The position numbers and the translations under genes are program-made. A DNA stretch of 64,000 nucleotides from Alphaproteobacteria bacterium (GTDB lineage Bacteria > Pseudomonadota > Alphaproteobacteria > CAAGCB01 > CAG-977). The notes below the pieces were generated by a model. The model worked only from the letters and a program-made list of their open reading frames with translations. It ran no database searches and had not been told where the DNA came from. Positions 34,825 through 44,600 of the stretch are shown here, in pieces; position 1 is the first letter of the stretch; each line of letters starts with the position of its first letter. The stretch is from positions 215,661-279,660 of the forward strand of contig JAFZYY010000001.1 in NCBI GenBank assembly GCA_017616015.1, given 5' to 3'.

Positions 34825-35589
34825 ATGTCAGCTTGGTTGGAAATAAAAGATCTGCACGCGAAAGTCGGCGACAAGCCGATTTTGAACGGTCTTTCCCTGA
34901 CGATTGATGCCGGAGAAACTCACGTGATCATGGGGCCGAACGGGTCGGGCAAAAGCACGCTTTCCAACGTCTTGTGCGGCAATCCGAATTATGAGGTGAC
35001 CGGCGGCTCCGTTTCTTTCAAAGGGCAGAATCTGCTGGAAATGAGCGTTGAAGAACGCGCGCGTGCCGGCATCTTTCTCGCCTTTCAAAGCCCGATCGAG
35101 CTTCCGGGCGTGTCGATGTCTACGTTTATGAAATACGCTTTGAACGCGCGGCGCAAAGCGGCGGGTGAAAAGGAACTCGACGCCGTCAGCTTTATGAAAA
35201 GAATTAAAGTCAGGGCACAGGCTCTTGATATTACGGACGAGATGTTAAAGCGTCCCGTCAACGTCGGCTTTTCGGGCGGGGAAAAGAAACGCTTGGAAAT
35301 TTTCCAGATGGCTGTGTTGGAACCCGATTTTTGCATCTTGGACGAAATGGATTCCGGCATGGACGTCGACGCGGTCAAAGTCGCCGGCAGCGGCGTTCAA
35401 ATCATGCGCTCGCCCGAACGCTCCTTCCTTGTCATTTCGCACAACACGAAATTTTTGCGTGAACAGATTAAGCCGGATCACGTTCATATTCTGGCGCGCG
35501 GTCGGGTCGTCGCCGAAGGCGGCGCGGAGCTGATGGATACAATTGACCGTGACGGGTTCGCGGGCTTTATAAAAGAGGCGGTCGCGTAA
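34825..35589 (+). CDS. sufC: Fe-S cluster assembly ATPase SufC
   Basis: This 254-residue ABC-type ATPase drives conformational change in the SufBCD complex. Walker A is GPNGSGKST, the signature is SGGEKKR, Walker B is CILDEMDSGMDVDA, and the switch His lies in VISHNTKFL. It starts 18 bases after sufB behind an AAGGAGAAG ribosome site and its stop overlaps the sufD start by one base. Confidence 0.97.
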   Translation: MSAWLEIKDLHAKVGDKPILNGLSLTIDAGETHVIMGPNGSGKSTLSNVLCGNPNYEVTGGSVSFKGQNLLEMSVEERARAGIFLAFQSPIELPGVSMSTFMKYALNARRKAAGEKELDAVSFMKRIKVRAQALDITDEMLKRPVNVGFSGGEKKRLEIFQMAVLEPDFCILDEMDSGMDVDAVKVAGSGVQIMRSPERSFLVISHNTKFLREQIKPDHVHILARGRVVAEGGAELMDTIDRDGFAGFIKEAVA

Positions 35590-36305
35590 TGGTCGAGGAA
35601 ATTTCTGAAATCACACGGTTGACCGTTGACGCCGGAAGGACGGCCGTTTTTGTTGAAAAACAGCTGTCCGACAAGGCGGAAATCGTTGTTGAAGCGGGCG
35701 CACGCGTCAAACATTACCGCCTGCACGAAGGCGCAAATCACGCTTTGTCCGTTAAAATCGGGCAGGGAGCGTCTTATGAATTGGTCACCCTGCACAAAGG
35801 AAACGGTAATTTGACTCTTTCCTTTGATTTGGCGGGCGAGGAGGCTTTCTGCCGCAGCGATGTTGTTTATATGTTGAGCGGCGACCGGAAAAGCCTGATT
35901 GCTTCGGACGTGCGGCATAACGCGGACAACACCGTTTCGCGTCAGCTTGTCAAAGGCGCGGTGACGGACAAGGCTTTTGCGACGTTTGAAGGCGGCGTTT
36001 TCATTCCGTATGAGCGTAAAAAGATTGACGGCGCGCAACAGCACAGAGCCATTCTGCTTTCCCCGGACGCAACGGTCAAAGCCGTGCCGCGTCTGGAAAT
36101 CTATGCGGACGACGTGAAATGCGCGCACGGTTCGGCGATCGGTTCTTTGAACAAAGACCAGCTCTATTATTTAAGGACGCGCGGTATCGACGAAGCGGAC
36201 GCGCGGGCGTTATTGACGCGGGCTTTTCTGGACGAAGTCTTTGATTCGATTGAGGAAGAAGATATTCGGGAAGATTTTAAGCGTTTGGCGGTGTTTGAAA
36301 AATGA
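35589..36305 (+). CDS. sufD: Fe-S cluster assembly protein SufD (short form)
   Basis: This 238-residue protein matches the C-terminal beta-helix and helical part of SufD: ATFEGGVFIP, YADDVKCAHGSAIGSLNKDQLYYLRTRG with the conserved His implicated in cluster assembly, and a normal C-terminal helix. Usual SufD is ~420 residues; the N-terminal helical domain and first strands are missing, with no sign of a frameshift because the start overlaps sufC (TAATG). It either is a genuinely shortened SufD or makes a minimal partner for SufB. Position between sufC and sufS supports the name. Confidence 0.88.
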   Translation: MVEEISEITRLTVDAGRTAVFVEKQLSDKAEIVVEAGARVKHYRLHEGANHALSVKIGQGASYELVTLHKGNGNLTLSFDLAGEEAFCRSDVVYMLSGDRKSLIASDVRHNADNTVSRQLVKGAVTDKAFATFEGGVFIPYERKKIDGAQQHRAILLSPDATVKAVPRLEIYADDVKCAHGSAIGSLNKDQLYYLRTRGIDEADARALLTRAFLDEVFDSIEEEDIREDFKRLAVFEK

Positions 36306-37522
36306 GTTTCGATGTTGAAAAAATCAGGGCGGATTTTCCGGCGCTGTCGCTGACGGTTCACGGCAAGCCGCTTGTTTTTCTGGACAGCGCGGCGTCGGCG
36401 CAAAAGCCTTTGTGCGTTTTGGACGCGCTTTATCGTCAGTATCAGACGGAATACGCGAACGTCCACCGCGGAATGTATGAGCTTTCCGAAAAGGCGACGC
36501 TGAATTTCGAACAAGCGCGGAAGAAAGTGCAGAATTTCATTCACGCCGCTTCGGACAAGGAAATCGTCTTTACCCGCGGCGCGACGGATTCGATTAATCT
36601 GGTCGCTTACACCTGGGGCGCGGCGAATTTGACCGCTGACGACGAAATCATCTTGTCGCAGGCGGAACATCACTCGAACATCGTTTCGTGGCAGATTTTG
36701 CAACAACGTATCGGCTTTAAAATCAAAGTCGTTCCCGTTGACGACAACGGCGATTTTGTTTTTGAGGAGTATCTGAAACTCCTGTCCGATAAAACGAAAC
36801 TGGTCGCCGTGGCGCACGTTTCCAATGTTTTGGGAACGGTTTTTCCCGTCAAAGACATCGTCGAAGCGGCGCATAAAGCGGGCGCGGTCGTGTTGCTGGA
36901 CGGCTGTCAGGCGGCAACTCATCTGCTGCTTAATATGCAGGACTTAGACTGCGACTTTTACGCCTTTTCCGGTCATAAATTGTACGGGCCGACCGGTATC
37001 GGCGTTTTGTACGGCAAAAAGGCTTTGTTGGAGAATATGCCTCCGTTTGAAGGCGGCGGCGATATGATTAAAACGGTTTCCTTTGAAAAGAGCGTCTGGG
37101 CGGAACCGCCCGCGCGGTTTGAAGCCGGCACGCCGCCGATTATGCAGGCAATAGGCTTGGGACACGCGATCGACTATGTGCGGAACATCGGCATGGAAAA
37201 CATTGACGCTTACGAACACGATTTATGCCTGTATTTGCAGGAACAGGTTGCGAGCGTCGGCGGAACCCGCATTCTCGGGACGTCGGCGCATAAAACGGCG
37301 GTTGTCAGCTTTGTGACCGACTTCGCCCACCCGCAGGACATTGCCATGGTCTTGGATCAGGAAGGCGTCGCCGTGCGCACGGGGCATCACTGCGCCCAGC
37401 CTTTGCACGAACGCTTCGGCGTTTCCGTATCCGTCCGGGCGTCTTTGGGACTGTATAATACCAAAGAAGATATTGAGAAATTCATTGCCGCCCTCCATAA
37501 AGCTAAGAGGTTTTTCTCTTAA
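36302..37522 (+). CDS. sufS: Cysteine desulfurase SufS
   Basis: The 406-residue PLP enzyme removes sulfur from cysteine for Fe-S assembly. The PLP-lysine lies in FSGHKLYGPTGIGVLYG, the cofactor His in QAEHHSNIVSWQ, and the persulfide Cys in VRTGHHCAQPLHERF. It overlaps sufD by ATGA. No sufE or sufU gene follows, so the sulfur acceptor must be elsewhere or SufS delivers directly to SufB. Confidence 0.96.
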   Translation: MSFDVEKIRADFPALSLTVHGKPLVFLDSAASAQKPLCVLDALYRQYQTEYANVHRGMYELSEKATLNFEQARKKVQNFIHAASDKEIVFTRGATDSINLVAYTWGAANLTADDEIILSQAEHHSNIVSWQILQQRIGFKIKVVPVDDNGDFVFEEYLKLLSDKTKLVAVAHVSNVLGTVFPVKDIVEAAHKAGAVVLLDGCQAATHLLLNMQDLDCDFYAFSGHKLYGPTGIGVLYGKKALLENMPPFEGGGDMIKTVSFEKSVWAEPPARFEAGTPPIMQAIGLGHAIDYVRNIGMENIDAYEHDLCLYLQEQVASVGGTRILGTSAHKTAVVSFVTDFAHPQDIAMVLDQEGVAVRTGHHCAQPLHERFGVSVSVRASLGLYNTKEDIEKFIAALHKAKRFFS

Positions 37523-37542
37523 CCTTGAAAGGAGGTTTGACG

Positions 37543-37623
37543 ATGACTGAAACGAAAATGGGTTGCGGTTGCGGCGAAAAACCGACAAAGGAAAAACCGA
37601 AGCCCGAAGATACGAAAAAATAA
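37543..37623 (+). CDS. 26-residue Gly-Cys-Gly-Cys peptide in the suf operon
   Basis: An ATG at 37543 follows a near-perfect ribosome site (AAAGGAGG, 37528-37535) and opens a 26-codon frame ending in TAA at 37623. The peptide starts MTETKMGCGCGEKP and continues as a Lys/Pro/Glu tail. Two cysteines in GCGCG would suit metal or persulfide binding. It lies 20 bases after sufS and before sufT, so it is co-transcribed with Fe-S assembly genes. I know no named family. Function is unknown; a role in iron or sulfur handling is inference from motif plus position. Confidence 0.6.
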   Translation: MTETKMGCGCGEKPTKEKPKPEDTKK

Positions 37624-37708
37624 AGCCGCCGTTTCCGCAAAGATAAAGATTGAATTTTCATTCAAAGCGGCGCATAACGTCTGAAAAGGTTTTTGCGGAG
37701 AAGCGGCA

Positions 37709-38332
37709 ATGACGGATAAAGATTTGGAACACGCAGAAAGGACAGCTTCCGAGCCATCGGAGGCTGTCCGTAATTTACCGGCGACGATTGAGGAAGAGCT
37801 TAAAAAACTGACTCATTTCACCGGAACGATAGAAGTTCCTTTGCCTATGCCGACAGGGGAGGCTGCCGCCGCCGAACCCGCGAAAGAAGAAACTTCCGCC
37901 GAAAACAAGGAATTTGACGATTTTGAAAGTTTGCTCTGGGGCGGTAATCTGCCTTCGGACGCGCCGATTATCAATTACGGCGACGAATATGTCGTAACCG
38001 AGGGCGAACCTTTGGCGGACGGAAAAGAGCCGTCAAGCATTGATGAAATCACGCAGGCGATCAAAACGGTGGAAGACCCCGAACTGATGCTGAACGTCTA
38101 CGACCTCGGCTTGATTTACCGGTTGGACAGACTGGCAAACGGCGATGTCGAAATTGACATGACTGTAACGGCGCCGTCGTGCCCCGTCGCGGGCGTGATG
38201 CCGAAACAGGTCGCCGAAGCCGTTTCCAAACTGGACGGCGTCGGCAAAGTGACAGTCAAACTGGTCTGGGAACCCGCGTGGACGATGGACCGCATCAGCG
38301 AAGAAGCCAAATACGCGCTGGATATTTTTTAA
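37709..38332 (+). CDS. sufT: SufT/MIP18 (DUF59) family Fe-S maturation protein with a long N-terminal extension
   Basis: The last ~105 residues of this 207-residue protein form a MIP18/DUF59 domain: SSIDEITQAIKTVEDPELML, VYDLGLIYRLD and TVTAPSCPVAGVMPKQV with the conserved Cys, followed by VKLVWEPAWTMDRIS. SufT proteins help mature Fe-S enzymes. The first ~100 residues are acidic and disordered and include an odd LLWGGNLPSDAPIINYGDEY stretch; this may be a lineage-specific linker. It ends the suf operon ahead of a strong terminator. Confidence 0.88.
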   Translation: MTDKDLEHAERTASEPSEAVRNLPATIEEELKKLTHFTGTIEVPLPMPTGEAAAAEPAKEETSAENKEFDDFESLLWGGNLPSDAPIINYGDEYVVTEGEPLADGKEPSSIDEITQAIKTVEDPELMLNVYDLGLIYRLDRLANGDVEIDMTVTAPSCPVAGVMPKQVAEAVSKLDGVGKVTVKLVWEPAWTMDRISEEAKYALDIF

Positions 38333-38356
38333 GAAATAGAAGGCTTGAAATCGGGG

Positions 38357-38391
38357 AAGACGGCAGGGGAAATCGGCCGTCTTTCTTTTTT
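38357..38391 (+). terminator. Terminator of the suf operon
   Basis: AAGACGGC (38357-38364) pairs with GCCGTCTT (38376-38383) and is followed by TCTTTTTT. The T-run leads directly into leader element copy A. Confidence 0.8.
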
Positions 38392-38393
38392 GC

Positions 38394-38632
38394 TTGAAAT
38401 AATCCGTCCTTTTGATACCGTTGAATTGAATCTGCAAAAAACAGGTTCAGGGCCTCGAAAACCCTTTTCAAATATAGTCGCTTTGTGTATGGCGGCCAAT
38501 AAATCATACGCCAAATCTGTCTTAGCGGGCGGATTTTGGCGAATAAGGCTGTGTGCTGAATAAGCCAAGCCGTCTTTATATTTGAACGGTTTTCGAGAAT
38601 CCGCCCACCTTTTTTTAAGGTGGGTTTCGTTT
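38394..38632 (+). ncRNA. Structured leader element, copy A (upstream of a beta-barrel gene)
   Basis: This is one of three related ~240-bp elements. In order it holds a candidate promoter (TTGAAA 38394-38399, TACCGT 38416-38421, 16-base spacer), helix 1 (TGAATCTG 38427-38434 with CAGGTTCA 38442-38449), a short GGG/CCC helix, helix 3 (GTCGC 38477-38481 with GCGGC 38492-38496), a long-range helix 4 (GGGCGGATT 38527-38535 with AATCCGCCC 38598-38606) enclosing TTGGC/GCCAA, and a last hairpin CCCACC/GGTGGG (38604-38624). G-U pairs in helices 1 and 3 favour the + strand. It ends 32 bases before the start of the 38657 gene. The 324-base gap 38333-38656 holds only this and the suf terminator. Confidence 0.7.
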
Positions 38633-38656
38633 AATTTAACATAAGGAATCTCGGAA

Positions 38657-39289
38657 ATGAAAAAATTACTTTTAACAACGGCAGTCGTTCTTTGCTTCGC
38701 TACGCCTGCTTTTGCGCAAAATACGGAAACAACCGTACCGACTAAACAAAACGCTTATCTTGCTTTCCGTTTGGGCGGCAGCCGTATGAACATGAAATAT
38801 GACGGTGAAAAGGTAAATAAAAACTCTTTATCGCTTTCGGGGGCGATTGGAACCCAAATCGCTCCGGAAATTCGCGCCGAATTGGAAATAATGACATATG
38901 GCGAGTATAAAGAAACGGAAATTGACGGAACAGACAGATTTGATTATAAACGCGATGCTGTCAATTTTTCCGTAAATGTCTTAAAAGATTTTGATGCCGG
39001 AAAAATAAAACCGTATATCGGTGGAGGTCTGGGTTTTGCTATCTTCCACGATGAATTAAAATACGATTTTACAGCGGGGATTTGGCATTATTGGGGATAT
39101 AGAAAAGAAAACAACACCGTTTTCAGTGCAAATGTTCAAGCCGGTCTGGCTCTTGCTCTTACGGATGTCGTTTCCGTTGACGTTAACGCACGTTATACTT
39201 ATTTCGGCAATTACAAATTTTTTAACGATGCTTTGAAAATGGAAAACAAAGCCACAAACTTTACGGCCGGTATCCGGTTGGATTTCTAA
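38657..39289 (+). CDS. Outer membrane beta-barrel protein (Opa/porin-like, 8-strand type)
   Basis: The 210-residue product has a signal peptide (MKKLLLTTAVVLCFATPAFA) and alternating amphipathic strands ending in a C-terminal aromatic residue (AGIRLDF), as needed for BAM recognition. The pattern LAFRLGGSRMNMKYDG..NSLSLSGAIG and PYIGGGLGFAIFHDE is like the outer membrane protein beta-barrel families that include Opa and small surface proteins. It is downstream of leader element A and followed by a terminator. Its function (adhesion, structural or transport) cannot be told. Confidence 0.8.
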   Translation: MKKLLLTTAVVLCFATPAFAQNTETTVPTKQNAYLAFRLGGSRMNMKYDGEKVNKNSLSLSGAIGTQIAPEIRAELEIMTYGEYKETEIDGTDRFDYKRDAVNFSVNVLKDFDAGKIKPYIGGGLGFAIFHDELKYDFTAGIWHYWGYRKENNTVFSANVQAGLALALTDVVSVDVNARYTYFGNYKFFNDALKMENKATNFTAGIRLDF

Positions 39290-39304
39290 ATTTTTTCCAA
39301 AACG

Positions 39305-39335
39305 AAAAATCCGCTCTGAAAAGAGCGGATTTTTC
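39305..39335. terminator. Bidirectional terminator between the beta-barrel gene and ccrM
   Basis: AAAAATCCGCTCT-GAAA-AGAGCGGATTTTT is a perfect 13-bp stem with A and T runs, located between convergent stops. Confidence 0.88.
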
Positions 39336-39351
39336 TTTGTAATTTCTATGG

Positions 39352-40539
<1,188 letters not shown>

Positions 40540-40561
40540 TCAAAAAAACAGCTTTTTGCGT

Positions 40562-41182
40562 TTAGATTTCGTTAATAATTTTCCGGATAGGCGCATACGA
40601 TTTGCGGTGGTGGATACAGATGCCGTGCGTTTTCAGACCGTCCTGATGCGCTTTCGTACCGTAGCCCGCATTCTTTTCCCAACCGTAATAAGGAAATTCT
40701 TTGGCTAGCTCACCCATCAGGCGGTCACGGGTGACTTTCGCAATAATTGACGCCGCCGCGACGGATAAACTGAGCGCGTCCCCTTTGATTAAAAAGCGCG
40801 CGGGACAAGGCAGGTCGGGTGGGATTTTATTGCCGTCAATTATAATAAATTCAGGTGCTTGCGGCAAGTTCTTAACAGCTCGGTTCATCGCAAGAAAGGT
40901 CGCCTGAAGAATGTTCAGACTGTCGATTTCCTCGACGCTTGCCATGCCGCAGCCGATCAAAGCGTTTGAGGCGTGCAGTTCTTCAAACAAAGCTTCGCGT
41001 TTTGCGGCGGTCAGCTTTTTTGAGTCATCGAGCTTCTTTGCTAAAGAGTCCGAAATCTGTAGGTCGGGAAAAATGACGGCTCCGGCGACGACGGGACCGG
41101 CCCAAGGGCCTCTTCCGGCTTCGTCGATGCCGGCGATCAGTTTCGTTTTTTCGCATAAAAGCTCGTATTTAAAGTCGGGCAT
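40562..41182 (-). CDS. rnhB: Ribonuclease HII
   Basis: This 206-residue enzyme cleaves RNA in RNA-DNA hybrids and at single ribonucleotides. The GIDEAGRGPWAGPVVAGAV motif provides the first Asp-Glu pair, with DDSKKLTAAKRE and VAAASIIAKVTRDRLM as further family signatures. The C-terminal GIHHRKSYAPI pattern is standard. It is upstream of ccrM in the common alphaproteobacterial pair. Confidence 0.96.
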   Translation of the reverse strand: MPDFKYELLCEKTKLIAGIDEAGRGPWAGPVVAGAVIFPDLQISDSLAKKLDDSKKLTAAKREALFEELHASNALIGCGMASVEEIDSLNILQATFLAMNRAVKNLPQAPEFIIIDGNKIPPDLPCPARFLIKGDALSLSVAAASIIAKVTRDRLMGELAKEFPYYGWEKNAGYGTKAHQDGLKTHGICIHHRKSYAPIRKIINEI

Positions 41183-41290
41183 GGCGTTTCCTTTCCGAAA
41201 ATTTAAGCCTTAATATAAACGGACGGTTGCCTTTTGTCTATCTTGCCGTTTGCCGAAGGGCTTTTCATTTTAATCGGAAAGGAGGCGGAA

Positions 41291-41542
41291 ATGTTTTCAA
41301 AAATCAAACCGACCGATCCCCGATATGAAAGAAAATTCTGGCCGGCGTTGCTGTTGTGTCTGTTTTTCGGCATTTTGGGGTTGCACCGGTTTTATACGGG
41401 CTACGGGCGGGAAGGGCGGTTCTTTCTGCTTTGCGGTCTTACGGGGATAGGGACGATCGTTACGGGGCCGTGGGCTTTGATTGATTTGGCGATGATTTCG
41501 GGACGTTTCTATACGACGCCGAACGGGCGGCCTTTAAAATGA
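41291..41542 (+). CDS. TM2-domain small membrane protein
   Basis: This 83-residue protein has two hydrophobic helices around the TM2 motif LCLFFGILGLHRFYTGYG, with the conserved GxxGxHRFY, then a short C-terminal tail. TM2 proteins are found in many bacteria and are of unknown function. I start at 41291 because AAAGGAGG precedes it; the upstream ATG at 41234 lacks one. It is divergent from rnhB and just upstream of the nifJ promoter. Confidence 0.82.
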   Translation: MFSKIKPTDPRYERKFWPALLLCLFFGILGLHRFYTGYGREGRFFLLCGLTGIGTIVTGPWALIDLAMISGRFYTTPNGRPLK

Positions 41543-41572
41543 AAAAAGAGTAAAAAAAATCTTAAAAAAAGG

Positions 41573-41601
41573 TTGAAGCGTCGATTCATCTGCGGTACAG
41601 T
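41573..41601 (+). promoter_or_regulatory. Candidate promoter of nifJ
   Basis: TTGAAG (41573-41578) and TACAGT (41596-41601) are spaced 17 bases apart, with about 85 bases of leader before nifJ. No FNR-type box is evident. Confidence 0.55.
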
Positions 41602-41692
41602 AAGCCCGCGAAATAGAGGGATTCTATCTTTTTTGCGACGGTTTCCCTTCTTTTTTAATCATTTTTTGTTTTACATCTTGGAGAAGAAATCC

Positions 41693-44600
41693 ATGGCGGA
41701 TAAGAAAACTATGAAGATGATGGACGCAAACGAAGCCTGTGCTTCCGTCGCGCATCGTCTGAACGAAGTTGCCGTTATTTACCCGATTACACCGTCATCG
41801 CCGATGGGCGAATGGACGGACGCTTGGGCGGCTCAAGGCGTTAAGAATATCTGGGGAAAAGTTCCCGAAATCTATGAAATGCAGTCCGAAGCCGGCGCGA
41901 TCGGCGCGGTTCACGGCGCGTTGCAGGCAGGCACGCTGACGACGACCTTTACGGCGTCTCAGGGCTTGTTGCTGATGATTCCGAACTTGTACAAAATCGC
42001 CGGTGAATTGACGCCGTTCGTCATTCACGTTGCCGCCCGTGCCGTTGCCACGCACGCTCTGTCGATTTTCGGCGACCATTCCGACGTGATGGCCTGCCGT
42101 CAGACCGGTTTGGCGATGCTGTGCTCGAACAACGTGCAGGAAGCGCAGGACTTTGCCGCGATTGCGCAGTATTCCACGCTGAAATCCCGCGTGTCGTTCA
42201 TGCACTTCTTCGACGGTTTCCGCACTTCTCACGAAATCAACAAAATCGAAACGATCGACGATGAAGACTTGGCAAAGTACGTTGAAGGCTTGCCGGCCAC
42301 GTTCAACCGTGAACACGCTTTAACGCCGGATCACCCGCTGTTGCGCGGTACGGCTCAGAACCCCGATGTGTTCTTCCAGATTCGCGAAGCCGCGAACCCC
42401 TATTATGAAAAGGTTCCGGGCATCGTTCAGGAAGCTATGGACAAGTACGCCAAGATTACCGGACGTCAGTATCATCTGGTTGACTACGTCGGCGCGAAAG
42501 ATGCCGAACAGGTCGTTGTCATCATGGGCTCCGGCGCCGACACGACGGAAGCGACCGCCGCTCATCTGAAAGACAAGAAGTACGGCGTTATCAAAGTTCA
42601 TCTGTATCGTCCGTTCCCGGCGGAAGCTTTAATCAAAGCTCTGCCCGCGACGGTTAAGACGATTGCCGTTATGGATCGTACGAAGGAAGCCGGCTCTCAG
42701 GGCGAACCGTTGTATCTGGACGTGATGGCCGCTGTTGCCGCCGCGTACAGCAAGGGCGAACTGAAAACGATGCCGCGCGTGATCGGCGGCCGTTACGGTC
42801 TGTCCTCCAAAGAATACACGCCCGCCATGGCGAAAGCCGTGTTTGAAAACGCCGAAAAGGCCGATGCAAAGACCCGCTTCACGGTCGGTATCACCGACGA
42901 CGTGACGAACCTGTCCTTGCCGGTCGACGCGTCCTTCGACATTGAAGACGAAGACGTCAAACGCGCGATCTTCTTCGGTTTGGGTGCTGACGGTACGGTC
43001 GGCGCGAACAAGAACTCGATCAAGATCATCGCCGGCCGCGACGGCACTTACGGTCAGGCGTATTTCGTGTATGACTCCAAGAAGTCCGGCGCGATGACGA
43101 CTTCTCACTTGCGTTTCGCAAATCACGTCATCAATTCGCCGTACCTGATCAACAAAGCGTCGTTTGTTGCCTGCCACCATTTCCCGTTCCTGGAAAAGAT
43201 CGATATGTTGGCGCAAGCGGCCGAAGGCGCCGTGTTCCTGTTGAACGCTCCGTTCAAGCCGGAAGAAGTTTGGGACAAACTGCCGGTTGAAGTTCAGGAA
43301 GAGATTATTAAGAAGCACCTGAAACTGTATTCGATCGACGCCGTTGAAGTGGCTAAAGCGACCGGAATGGGACGCCGCATCAACACGATCATGCAGACCT
43401 GCTACTTCGCTCTGTCCGGCGTTCTGCCGAAGGACGAAGCGATCCAGAAGATTAAAGACTACGCCGCCAAGACCTACGCGAAGAAGGGACAGGCTGTCGT
43501 CGAAAAGAACTGGGCCGCTATCGATGCCTCTCTGGCTCACCTGCACGAAATCAAAGTGACGGATAAGCCGACCTCCAAGTTGCATCGTCTGCCGGGTGTT
43601 CCGGAATACGCTCCGGAAATCGTCCGCAAGATTGAAGGCACGATTTTGGAAGGCCGCGGCGAAGAGCTGAAAGTCTCCGATTTGGAATGGACGGCTGACG
43701 GTACTTGGCCGACCGCGACGACGCAGTATGAAAAACGCTGCATCGCGTCCGATATTCCTGTTTGGGATCCCGACACCTGCATTCAGTGCGGCAAGTGCGC
43801 CATGGTTTGCCCGCATGCGGCAATCCGCGCCAAAGTCGCGACGAACGAAGATCTGAAGAAGGCTCCGGCCGGATTCAAGTCCGCTCCGTTCAAAGGCAAG
43901 GACTTTACGGATTCCGCGTGGATCATTCAGATTGCTCCGGAAGACTGCACAGGTTGCTCTTTGTGCACTCGCGCCTGCCCGGCGAAGAACAAAGCCGATC
44001 CCGAAAAGAAAGCGATCAATATGGAACCGATCGCCGCTCATTTGGAACAGGAAAAGAAGAACTTCGACTTCTTCATCAATCTGCCCGATGTTGATCGCAC
44101 GAAGATTGAAAAGAAACTGCCGAAGAATGTTCAGTTGCTTCGTCCGTTGTTTGAATTCTCGGGCGCTTGCGCCGGTTGCGGTGAAACTCCGTATGTTAAA
44201 TTGCTGACGCAGTTGTTCGGCGATCGCTTGCTGATCGCGAACGCGACGGGTTGCTCGTCCATTTACGGCGGTAACCTGCCGACCACTCCGTATGCGAAAG
44301 ACGTCAACGGACGCGGTCCGGCGTGGTCGAACTCCCTGTTCGAAGACGCTGCCGAATTCGGTCTGGGTATGCGGTTGTCCGTGGACTTCCAGAAGCACTA
44401 TGCGACCGAATTGCTGAAGGGCATGGAAAGCGACATCGGCGGAGATCTGGTCAACGAACTGTTGACGGCTTCTCAGGCTGACGAAGCGGCGATCAAAGTT
44501 CAGCGCGAACGCGTCGAAGCTCTGAAAGCGAAACTCGCCGGCATGAAGTCCGCACAGGCTGAAGCCTTGACGAAGCTGGCCGATTACTTTGTCGAAAAGT

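Noticed and set aside
38357..38391. Suf terminator as part of leader element A
   Set aside because: Copies B and C lack this hairpin; only the T-rich tail is shared, so it belongs to the suf operon.
38345..38563. 72-codon frame within leader element A, similar to a 63-codon frame in copy B (45633-45824)
   Set aside because: The frame is interrupted by a stop in copy C while the RNA helices are kept by compensatory changes, and there is no ribosome site, so the conservation is better explained by RNA structure.
38329..38568. 79-codon frame on the opposite strand of leader element A
   Set aside because: It covers the same repeat and lacks a ribosome site; judged a by-product of the repeat.
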